A stretch of 64,000 nt of DNA, taken from NCBI RefSeq assembly GCF_037975245.1, contig NC_092576.1:1316501-1380500 (forward strand), in the 5' to 3' direction. A program made the position numbers and the translations under genes. Positions 48,489 through 58,364 of the stretch are shown here, in pieces (the stretch's first letter is position 1; each line of letters begins with the position of its first letter). Source of the DNA: Apostichopus japonicus. Taxonomy: Eukaryota; Echinodermata; Holothuroidea; Aspidochirotida; Stichopodidae. The notes under the pieces are model-generated. The model worked only from the letters and a program-made list of their open reading frames with translations, did no database searches and was not told the origin of the DNA.

Positions 48489-51400
48489 CTGCAAAGAAAT
48501 GGGTAAAAACCTATCTAATTGATGTAAATAATATTTAACACATGAAAAAGTGTCAGTTGTGCACTGAAAAAAAATTTCTGTAGGTACAAAATTTCTGGTT
48601 TATAAATTTTTGTCTTTTCTGTAAGTGCACAATTGCATGCCACCAAAATATCCCTTTAATAAATTGTCAATCACCAAAATGCAAAGTAGAATGCAAACAG
48701 CAAACAATTTGAAACACTCAACTCCTTTTTTTGGTGCACACACCTACCTTAAAATATATGCTCTCTTTTGCAAGCTTTTTTTCTTGATAAATAGAAAAAG
48801 TAAACCTTTTAACAGTAACTCACCTTTGGCTGCACTCAAGCGTTTGGGATCAAGCGGAACACTCACGTCAGCAGACTGCTTGTTGCAAGCCTTTGGTCTT
48901 CCTCCAACAGCACAGCCACGACGAAGCTCATCAAAGGAAAAGAGGACTTCTAGAATTTTCCTCAACATTACACCTAAACCTTTTCTCCCTTTTAGTGCAA
49001 TACTGGTTCGTTCTGGCACAGTGACATAAACACCAGTGCCTTTCACTAATTCAACTTTCTGCAAAGAGACAATGAAATGTAGAAAATGACTAAATATTTA
49101 TCACTGTCAATTTGTTTTCATTAGTAAGGGGAATGGAAAAGTGGGGGGGGGGGGGCAAATGGGTTGCTGTCAGGAAGACTTGAAAAAAATGTGAAGTTGA
49201 AACAAAGTTTGTACCCATTCCAACAGCAAAAATTTCTATGACTTTTCCATGACTTTCAAGGACCTCAAATGAAATATTCTTCAAATGTGTTTTTGTTTTC
49301 CCACTTCTGTTTTTTTTTACATTATAAACAAATTTTAGATTGAGAATATCAGGGAAAAAATACATGGTTTCTTTAGATTCCCTGACTTTTCCATGACCTT
49401 TGGAAAAATTATACATATTCCCTTACTTTCCAGACCTTGAAATTCCTATTTTAGTTTCCCTGACTTTCCAGAACCTGCAGTGTGCAAACTTTGTGATATT
49501 ATTACAGGCTGGGACGAGTTGTGCAATCTCTACCTGAATTTTTTACAAACATTTTTCTTTTTTTGATTAAGACACAAGCTTTTGTTGCTTATTCATATGT
49601 ACCTGTACTTACAAGGTAGGGTTTGCCTTTCCAAGGTGATTCATACACTTACAGTTGAATTTCAAGTATTTTCATAGATCACTTTTATTTTGATATGCTA
49701 GGACTGTAAGCAGGATAAATTTGTTACCGCACAGCTCAAAATAGAAACAAAGCTACAAAAGAACACACCTCATCATGATCAACAGATGGTGATGGTGACA
49801 TTGATGTGTCACCTACTTCTGTGACGGAGCTACTTGTTGTTGCCCCCAGTGTACTCGTTTCAGGTATGGTTGAAAATGATGGCGTAGTCAACGATGGTGG
49901 CGTAGTTAACGATGGTGGCGTAGTCATCAATGGTGGTGCAGTCTCTGTGACCATAAAGGACAAAGTCTTTGTCAGGTCACTGAGGAATTTAATCTTCCTT
50001 GGAGTCACATCTAATGAACAGGAGATTATAAAAGAACTCATTTTTCTATCATATCCATTCATGAGGGTAAATGAGACAATTAGCAATCATTACCTACAGT
50101 ATGTACCAATTGAAACCTGAAATGTTGGTTAAAATTTACATTTTTCTAGGCGAAGTCCAATAGATTAAACAAGGTTTTCTCACAATAAGGAAAAGAGGGA
50201 AACCGGCAAAAGTCTGGGTTTTTGTGGTCCTTGTCCTGGAAATAATAATATGGTGTAAAAATATAGCCAGAAAAAAATAATATTCTGGTCCAAAAACAGC
50301 TAAAATAAACTTACTGATTTCATTCATTACTGTCTTCTCTGGTGCTGGTGAGTTGTAGCAGTCACAACCTTCACTGAGCCTTTGTCGCAAATCTTGAATT
50401 TCCTGGTCATTTGTTTCAATTACCCACAGAAGTCTGTCTACTTCCTGTCTCAAGAAATGAATTTCATCCAGGTTTGTAGAGTCATTAAAAAGATTAGAAT
50501 CATCGTGAAGAACTTCTACAGCCCGTGAGACTCCTTCAAGACAGTTTCCTTCATCTCCTGAATCATTCAGTAGGGCTGTGAATGAAGTAAACTGGGCAGA
50601 CATTGCATTGTCAGTGTTGCTAATAATTGGTTCTGGAATAGGAATATCTATTGCAGGCTCAGGTTCTCCTGTGGAAGTTGATGTATAAGTGGGGCTTTCC
50701 TTCAAATATTGTTCAAAGACAGCCCTCTGGGCATCAACTTTGGCGGAAAGTTTTGACATCTTTGCCTTGGTCTCCTTTGCTTTTTTCGTGGGCGGTGGCA
50801 GTAAAGCTTTGTCAGCCGTTTCCTCTTCCTCCACATCTGTTGCCTCAAGTAGTTTCCTGGGCTTTGTCCTCTTTCTCCCTTTCGTAGAAGCTATACACTC
50901 ATCCTGACGTGGAGATGATTGGCCTTCTTGGGGATCCGTTACTTTAAAGAGGGCCTCTTCAAGTTTAAACTGCTCTTCACGTAATACTTTAGAGTCAGCT
51001 GTGAATGATTGTACAGAAAACAATGATGATCACAGTTGCTTACCTCTATAGTATGAGAACTCTACCTAATAATTTTTTTTAAACAATAGGATTACAGAAA
51101 CATGGTACATGTATGGTTATATGCAGCCCCAGACATAAGGGGGGGGGGGAATCATTGGGGTTTTAAAAGAGCAGGGCATGATGATTTATTGTATTGAAAA
51201 AGTACAGAGAAGACTGATGTCATACAGTAGGCAATTACTGTATAGACTGTAGCCTGCAGGTAAGGTTTGGTGACTTTGGTTGTCAGATAAATGACATGCA
51301 TTAAAGGGACGAAGTACAGTTAAACTACTGTAGACTCGAAAAGTAGCAAGAAATAAATTAATGAACATTAATGATGCGTGACATATTTAAAGTGTACAGT

Positions 51401-52419
51401 CGACATATTTGTCGTATTAACACTATTCACAGAAAGGTTTTAATTTTTACACACCACAAAGTTCCTAGGGAAAACTAGGCTAATCAATTTGTACAGGATT
51501 TCAATTTGATTTCAAATTGTACAGGATTTTTCAAGACAATGAGCAACTTTCTGAAAAATTACTTTGCTTTGTATATTAATGCATACAGTACCAACATTTG
51601 TCTTGTTTGGACCTGGTAAAGAAGGACCATGCTTTTGAAATGATGACTCCATAACTAAGTAAACATTCTTTAGAACGCTTTAAATTTATTTCTTGACGCC
51701 AATAAGCATGTGGCCTAGGCTTCCTTGTACTTGTAACGTCAGAGGAAACCAACATAAATATAAAGTAGCCTATTTACTGATTCCATTGCACTGCAATTTT
51801 GCAGCCTTCTAATCATCTGCGTTGAGGGCTATAGGCTATCAAATGTTGTGTTATGTGTAGCCTAATTCGCCTTTGTTGTAAGAATAGTTTATAAATAATT
51901 GTTACGACTAGTCGTAAGAATAGCCACGGCCAATAAAGAATTTTGATCACAGGTAGGCTAGGCCTAGGCTAACCACTTTTGAATATCTGGCATATTTAGA
52001 GCCAATACAGCATAGGCCTAGGCTTTAAGTTTAAATAGTTACTACTGTAGTACTAGCCTAGGCCTAGTAGTATTAGTAAGGTAGCCTAAGCTACAATTGC
52101 TTAGCCTAAGCTGTAAATTTAGTGTTACTCTTAAGTTAATGTTACTTGTTAGCCTATCGCAATAGTACTCACCACTGATTTTGATAAGCTTTCCGAGATA
52201 TGGTCCCTTTCCTTTCCACTTGATTTTACAAACAGCTCCTTCTTTCACTTGATTTTTTTCAACCACTGAAGATAAAGGTTCGATGCTGACTAAACGATCG
52301 TCAACCCAGTAAATAAGGCATCTTTGCCGAACAGTTTGGAGTTTCGTTGAAACGACTTTAGGACTTTTTGCATTTTCTGCCGCTGTCTGAGACAAAAGCA
52401 TCAAGGCAGTCGCATCCAT
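48346..52419 (-). CDS. BEN-domain protein encoded by the transposon (five exons, 516 residues)
   Basis: Exons 52173-52419, 50315-50998, 49769-50010, 48824-49058 and 48346-48488 join with matching phases into 516 residues. Residues about 30-83 look like a small beta-barrel (Tudor/chromo-like) module with IYWVDDRLVSIEPLSSV and VCKIKWKGKGPYLGKLIKI. A nuclear-signal-like run KGRKRTKPRK is at 122-131. A coiled coil is likely at about 259-292. Residues 311-391 are Thr/Ser/Pro-rich with TTPPSL repeats. Residues about 392-510 form a BEN-type domain: GTGVYVTVPERTSIAL, a helical part with LEVLFSFDELRRGC, then INAIVNSKC. Known BEN domains bind DNA or chromatin proteins. The start chosen (52419) has A at -3 and G at +4; a longer in-frame start at 52584 exists. 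A host origin or host use cannot be excluded. Confidence 0.85.
48824..49058 (-). CDS. BEN gene exon 4, main part of BEN domain
   Basis: It reads KVELVKGTGVYVTVPERTSI, LRKILEVLFSFDELRRGC and VPLDPKRLSAAK. The C-terminal LDP(K)xxxAA segment is typical of BEN. Acceptor TTTGCAG, donor AAAG|GTGAGT. Confidence 0.87.
49769..50010 (-). CDS. BEN gene exon 3, Thr/Ser/Pro linker
   Basis: Low-complexity linker of 80 codons with repeated TTPPSL and many Thr and Ser, ending SVDHDE. Acceptor CATTAG, donor GAG|GTGTGT. Its DNA contains a short tandem repeat (GGTGGCGTAGT on the plus strand), so length may vary between copies. Confidence 0.8.
50315..50998 (-). CDS. BEN gene exon 2, basic and coiled-coil region
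   Basis: Starts DSKVLREEQFKLEEALFKV. It holds the basic run KGRKRTKPRK, an acidic run EEEET, a second basic run KKAKETKAK and the heptad-like IHFLRQEVDRLLWVIE. Acceptor TTCACAG, donor ATCA|GTAAGT. Confidence 0.85.
52173..52419 (-). CDS. BEN gene exon 1, Tudor/chromo-like module
   Basis: Starts MDATALMLLSQ. IYWVDDRLVSIEPLSSV and GAVCKIKWKGKGPYLGKL resemble the small barrel found at the start of many animal BEN proteins. Donor AGTG|GTGAGT. Confidence 0.82.
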
Positions 52420-53481
52420 TATCAAGGCCCTAACTTGCAAATATAAATGTCTTGATATTGTTAAAATTCCCTGGATAATTCGCAAAGCTGCAATCTCCAA
52501 CAGGTTGACAAAGAATGTATTTTGACGATAATCCAACGGAATATCCTGCTTCCGATACAAAGAAAACGAACAACTGGTTTGCAAAGTCGAGGCTGTAGAA
52601 CTACAGGACGTTAGGCTAGTAGGTTAGGCTATGGAAGAGCTAGAAACCTTACGTTCATGCAAACGAAACTGAGAGATAAACTATCAGCTAATTAAAGTTG
52701 AGCGGAATCAATACAAGGCATAAAAAAAAAGAAATTTAAACACTTTCGCAATGGCTGATTGAAATAAGTTACAGTAGATGTCAAGGGAAAGATATGGACT
52801 TTTCGGCAAGAACTTGTTGACAGCGTACTGTAACGTCGGTACTTCTAACTTAGGTTCAAAATTAAAGCGCGGTGATCGTTTGTTCTACGCTGATTGGCTA
52901 GTATCTACCAGTCCATAATATTTGCATATATATCGACTTACGCAACATCTATAGTTTGGCAAAGTGCTTCCACGGAGGAGAAAGAATCACGTAAGCTGTC
53001 AAAACAGGTAATAACACGGTTAAGGTGGTCAAAATGTTTATAGAGCAGTAATTCGGTTCAAAAGTAGTCGCATGAGCTTATCTTTGAAAACTTGTATTGG
53101 TAACAGGATCTAACGATGCGTATTTAAGAAAATTCATTTTCACGATGTGGAAGCATTTTAGTTGTATCGTACATTGTTCCGTACAACTGACCATTATCGG
53201 GATATGTTAATTGCTATTTTCAAGCACTGATCTACACTAACGAGCAGTGTTCTCAAGTAGTAATTTAGTATACAGTGCCAAGTTGCCAACGTTAATCTAA
53301 CATACTTAGTAAACTATTACAGCGCGGCGACCATCCGGTGAAAGTATTTTTAAACGTCAGCACTACCGAGCCCGCCTGTTGTTTCATCAGGGGGAAAATG
53401 GTGATCATTCGTAGGTTTTGCACAGATGAACTCACTGTCGCAGTTGTGTTATGGTGACTTCGAAACCACCTCATATTCATA
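52420..53481. promoter_or_regulatory. Divergent promoter region of the transposon
   Basis: About 1.06 kb separates the two start codons. It contains an inverted CCAAT box (ATTGG, 52893-52897) and TATATAT at 52927-52933, placed for plus-strand transcription. Transcription start sites are not visible from sequence. Nothing coding is seen here on either strand. Confidence 0.5.
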
Positions 53482-54083
53482 ATGTCTCACTTACTGGAAG
53501 TTGATCCAACAAGTCCTTACTTGCCTACACAGGACAACAGAGCTTATAAGCGGCGGCGTACACAACGTCAGCCTAACGTTCAGTCACGCTGTCGAACAAG
53601 GCCTAAGCCTAGTGATATTAATAGTTCATCAAAACAAACTGTCTCGAGAACCACACGGTGGCGTATGGACAAGCAAGTGGAGATTAATGCGAGTTTAGGT
53701 GTTAGGACAGCTGAATTAGAAGATGATGAATTCACAGTAAGTGAAATTCAGCCAGGGCAAGTTGACTTCGTTTCAACAAGAGAGGTTGAAGTTGAACATG
53801 ATGCCCATGGTAGTACTACTACTGCTACTAGTACTAGCCTCCAAATTACGCAATACATAGGCCAAGCAACAAACAAACAATTTGAACCTAGCCAACCTTC
53901 CCTTACAACCCATTTAAAACCTGAACTCAATGAGGATAAAATGGGTACTCAGAATTTGTCATCTGAACTTGAATGCATTCATACTGTGGAACAAGGATCT
54001 AGTAATAATCTGAATTTCTCCGAATCTGACCACTTCATGGGCCTACCTCTGTCTGATGGCTCCTCAACGGATGGAATAAAAAG
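53482..54083 (+). CDS. Transposase exon 1, N-terminal region
   Basis: Starts MSHLLEVDPTSPYLPTQDN, then basic and Ser/Thr-rich sequence, ending DGIKR. The ATG has A at -3. Donor AAAAG|GTAATA; without splicing a TAA follows at once. Confidence 0.8.
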
Positions 54084-57000
54084 GTAATAAGACCTAGGCT
54101 TATAGTATAACTAGGCTTCCCAAATTAGTGATACTTTTTAGGTAGACTCACATACAGTAGTCGTAAGGGAAATAGGTAAGGACCAACTGGCCAGCTGTCT
54201 TATTCCCAAAATACAATTTGCCCAAACAGCCTGGATTTTTTTATTAACCAACCTGGGCTTATGTGGTTTCTTTAACAAGAATGAAGATATATGGTACTGA
54301 TCAGAGCTTGTGTGGGTTTTAATATGTCCAGGCAGGTTGGGTGAAATCTATCAAGTATTATTAATTTGACATGTATGATGCTAGTAAGTGTTGCAGTTTA
54401 ATCCTTGATCAAATGAAATAGAATAGAAAATAGAGTTAAAGTTGGTGCGATGCTGTGTCAAATTGGTCAAGGGTTTGGGGATTTCCTCTATATGTACTTT
54501 TCTAGTCATCTTTACTTTTAGAAGTACACTTAAATCATGGAAAAATGTTTCATCATAGAAACATGCAAGAAGCTCATGTTTCCTTGCCATTCACTAAAAC
54601 AATGCAAGGTTCTCGGCTGTACTCTAACATAGTTGTTCACACATAAACAGGTTATATTTGAACCATAACTTTTTTTTCCTGTACTCATCACAGGGATCTG
54701 GATGATGATAACCTCCACCTGGCAAATATTAAAGAGGTAGGAGGCATTTATGAAAGTGATGACTGGTGTGACCCACTCAGTGTAGAGGAGTTCGACCTTG
54801 AAGATGACTGGTTTGACTGCAAGGAATCCCCATCTATCCATGATGAAGCAGAAGATGAAGGAAGTAAACCACTTTATGAAGGTGCTCCACTAACTTTGGC
54901 AGAAAGTATGTTGATGATTCTGATGTTTTCAAGCAGCCATAGCATTACTGGTGTTGCACTGGTTGATTTGCTTGTGCTAATTTCAATGCACTGCCAAAAG
55001 CCAAATATCTGCAAGACAACACTTCATATGTTTAACAAATTTTATGGAACTCTAAAAAATCCTTTGAAATTCCACAAGTTCTGCAATTTTTGTAATTATT
55101 TACTTAGCTCCTCTGATAATGTTAGGTGCCCAGTATGCAGCAGTGATGTCTCGGAGAACAGTGGAATATCCTACTTTATAGAAATACCGATTGTTAATCA
55201 AATTTGCACCTTAATGAAAAGGCAGGGATTTTATAATGACTTGCAGCATAGATTCAACAGAAAGAAGAAAAACAGTGACAATATTGAGGATATTTATGAT
55301 GGAGAGCAGTACAAACGTCTTTTTGCTCCCGGAAAACTTTTACATGAACCAAGAAACATATCTCTTATGTGGTATACAGATGGATGTCCCATCTTCAAAT
55401 CATCAAAGGTCAGCCTTTGGCCTCTTTTTTTTTCAATCAATGAGTTGCCGCATAAACGACGGTTCCTAAAAGAGAATTTGATTTACGCTGGATTGTGGCT
55501 TGGTTCAAAACCGGCTGTGGGCACTTTTCTGAAGCCATTCCTTGCTTCCATTAAAGAACTTCAAGATGGTGTAGAAGTTTATGCTCAGGACAAAAAGGAA
55601 ATTATCATAGTTAAAGCTGTGGTTCTCTGCGGTACATGTGACCTTCCTGCAAGAGCTGTAATGTTAAATATGGTGCAGTTTAATGGAGCTTTTGGGTGTT
55701 CTCATTGCTTACAAAAAGGCTGTTCAACATCAACAGGAAAAGGCTCGGTGTGGACATATCCTTTTTGCATGACTAATCCCCTTGGTCCTAAACGGTCTCA
55801 TGAAAAAATGTTGAGTGATGCTATGAAAGTGCATACCATGCAAATGAAAAAGCCCATTAATGGCATCAAAGGGCCTACTTTTCTAAGTTCATTTGGTATG
55901 AATCTTGCTGATGGAATGGCTATTGATTATATGCACACAGTTCTGCTTGGAGTATCTAAGAAATTGTTACACTTATGGTTCGACACATCTCATTCCAAAG
56001 AACTATTTTCTTTAACCAAACTGCTTGACAATATTGATATGCGACTTACCAAGATAAAGCCTCCACATTTCATTTCCCGAATTCCAAGGAGTATTAAAGA
56101 TCATTTGGGTTATTGGAAGGCATCAGAATATAGGGCATGGCTGTTTTATTACTCTTTACCAGCTCTAAAGGGTTTAATGAATGACATATTTTTTGAGCAT
56201 TATGCATTACTAGTAGAGGCAGTTGTCATTTTGAATAGTGACAGTATTTCTGTCAATGATATTAAATACTGTGAAAGTTTACTTATCCAGTTTTGTTACT
56301 TGTTTGGGACATTATATGGAGACAGGTACTGCCTTTCTGTGGTTCATGGGCTTCTCCATCTTCCAGGTGTAGTGAGAAATCTTGGTCCACTGTGGGTGTA
56401 TTCATGCTTTGCATATGAAGATATCAATGGGAAATTATTGCACATGGTGCAGGGCACAAAAAAGCCACATTTGCAAATAGCAAATAATTTGTGTTCTTTG
56501 CTGAAGGTTCCAGAGTTATTGCAAAATGTGTCTGTTGGGGCAGATACATTGAAGTATGTTAAAAAACTATCTCTTAAGAAAAAACCTGCCTCAAGGACAG
56601 AGGTGATAGATGGCTTCATTTCAGTGGTTGGTCGTCTTTTGCAATGTAACCCTGAGTCAGATCTGTTGCCATTGATAGTTGAATGTATTGGTTATAAACC
56701 ACAGCTTTTTTACAAATTTCTTCGTCTTCAGCTGAATGACATGTTACTTTACAGCAGTGATTACAAACTTGTGACCAAAAGAAATTCATACACTGTAAGA
56801 TACCTTAAAGAGGGAGTTACATTTTTTGGGCAGATAAAGTACTTTTTAAAATGTACGAAATGCTGCAGTTGCTCTGCGAAATGTATGTGCTCTTCAGATT
56901 ATCTCGCTGTGATAAAGCACATGAACTCTGTGGCTGAAAGCATTGCTGCAAATTGCAGAACAACATTAAAATTAGACCATCTTTTGATGGTTAAAAATCA

Positions 57001-57124
57001 AGGTGATGTTTTTTTTCATATCATACCTGTAAAGTATATTGCTGAGCTATGTATTTTCATGCAGTTTGAAAATCCAGAAGAGTCTTTCATTGCACAAGCT
57101 CCAAATTTACTAGAGAGTGACTAA
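53482..57124 (+). CDS. Tnp2-type (CACTA/EnSpm) transposase, two exons, about 1010 residues
   Basis: Exons 53482-54083 and 54694-57124 join (AG|G) into 1010 residues. Residues 1-200 are low in structure, with a basic KRRRTQR run. Zinc-ribbon-like CNFC and CPVC pairs sit at 331-349. The Tnp2-like core follows: YTDGCPIFKSSKVSLWPL with Asp430, CDLPARAVMLN with Asp517 near a CSHC pair, and DYMHTVLLGV with Asp612. Near 921-934 is a Cys cluster (CTKCCSCSAKC). The family cuts and joins transposon DNA in the nucleus using an RNase H-like acidic triad; which acidic residues form the triad here is inferred. No internal stop or frameshift is seen. The large exon alone shows an open frame from a TTG at 54896, but homology to acidic upstream codons and phase fit support the spliced start. 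Confidence 0.87.
54694..57124 (+). CDS. Transposase exon 2, catalytic region
   Basis: Acceptor CATCACAG. It begins with an acidic stretch (DLDDDNLHL, FDLEDDWFD), then the zinc-ribbon and Tnp2 core, and ends NLLESD and TAA... the stop is the TAA-type codon closing at 57124 (TGACTAA context, frame stop TGA-adjacent); the open frame is 810 codons long with no break. Confidence 0.88.
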
Positions 57125-57175
57125 AGGGTGGAATAATATCTTTTGCTGGTAGACTAATACTCAGGGTGTACTGCA

Positions 57176-57181
57176 AATAAA
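57176..57181 (+). other. Candidate poly(A) signal of the transposase gene
   Basis: AATAAA about 50 bases after the transposase stop codon. Another AATAAA occurs near 57600. Confidence 0.5.
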
Positions 57182-58079
57182 AATGAGTGCCTTCAGGTTA
57201 CCAATTTTAATGTTTAGTTTTCTTAAGGAAATCATTGTGAGACATGAATAAATGCTGTGTATATATTCAGCTTTCTGCTCATATTAGGGCAAAAGGAATT
57301 GGTATACATTTTGAGGCTGGGGGATTGAGTGGAGAAAGAGGTGTGGTAGTACTTGATATACGTAATTACAGTAAATTCCAAATTGTAGTTCTTTATCAAC
57401 AATGGAGCATAAGCCTCAAGTTAATGGTGTAGTGCAAGGAAAACCCTTACTGGTTTTAACCATGAATTCACAATTGACATTACATGTGTCATACTTATTT
57501 TGGCTTCTAAACAAAAGATGGGTTTCTCCCTCAATTTTGATATTCTTTCTATTTGTTAGCCTGTGATACATTACTTACATGTACTGTATGATGAGTGTAA
57601 ATAAATTTCATTTCACTACATGTTCTTTGTAATGAGGTATCTTATTTCTAAAGGTGTTGTTAACTTACATTAGAAATTGTTTGTCAGGCTCTGAAAAATA
57701 TTGCCCTGTTTTCCTCCTATTCCCCAAGGTGCACAAGCATCTTGATTTCATTGAAGATCATTTGAAGTAACATTTCACTGAAAGCCTGCGTTCCTAATTG
57801 TACTGTAACATTTCTCATGCTTTTAAATACTGTTCAATATACCCTACAGAATTGTTTCAAGAACCCCTAAGGGCCTTCGGGTTCCCATGAAACTGACCCA
57901 GAAGTTTGTATGCGCACCGCACCACCTTACACAAGTCTACCACATGGTTCAAGTCCAAGAGCTACTCGCGCACAAAGACATATAAGCAATTTTTTCAAAG
58001 TCCAAATTGTTTGCTTCACATTTTTTTCTAAGTCCAAATTGTTTGCTTCAGAAGTCAGCAAAAGTATTTAAGTCCTCTT
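57182..58079. other. Transposon 3' part, no gene
   Basis: AT-rich sequence between the transposase end and the right subterminal repeats. A short open frame (57244-57432) is not recognised and is likely chance. Confidence 0.5.
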
Positions 58080-58349
58080 TGCACGCTTAACCAAGAACTG
58101 GCGCGCTAACATCAAGCGTGCACGTGCAAAGACGAAGCACGTGCACGCTAATACGAAGCGTGCGCCTGCTAAGATGGCACGCGCGCGCTCCGTCTTAGTG
58201 TGCGCACGCTAAGACAAAGCGCACGCTTCCCTTGGAGCGCGTGGGTTGTGCGCAGGTTGCGCGCAGGTTGCGTACTTTTGTGCGCCAGTTACGAACGTTG
58301 TTGTATGTTCGCTCTCGGCGCATAAGCTGCGCGCAACTAGCACACTTAA
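58080..58349. repeat. Right subterminal GCGC-rich repeats
   Basis: Repeated words CACGCTAA, AAGCGTGC, GCGCAGGTTGC and GCGCACGCT in a GC-rich block just inside the right end. ACGCTA is shared with the left block. Some copies are in opposite orientation (TTAGTGTGCGCACGCTAA is close to a palindrome). Confidence 0.85.
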
Positions 58350-58362
58350 ATTTGTAGAGGGG
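58350..58362 (-). repeat. Right terminal inverted repeat
   Basis: ATTTGTAGAGGGG on the plus strand, the reverse complement of the left end, followed by CA. Confidence 0.8.
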
Positions 58363-58364
58363 CA

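Larger units (their letters stand above)
47075..58362. mobile_element. Complete two-gene CACTA/EnSpm-like DNA transposon
   Basis: Ends: CCCCTCTACAAAT at 47075-47087 and its reverse complement at 58350-58362, a perfect 13-bp inverted repeat. Both sides are flanked by CA (47073-47074, 58363-58364), consistent with a 2-bp target duplication. GCGC-rich subterminal repeats lie inside each end. Two divergent genes share a central promoter region: a Tnp2-type transposase on the plus strand and a BEN-domain protein on the minus strand. Both have closed reading frames after splicing, so the copy may still be active or was until recently. The ends do not read CACTA, so superfamily placement rests on the transposase and the short target duplication. 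Confidence 0.85.

Noticed and set aside
54896-57124. Transposase starting at the TTG within the large exon
   Set aside because: A TTG start is not expected in an animal gene, the frame is open upstream to the acceptor at 54693, and the 53482-54083 exon joins in phase.
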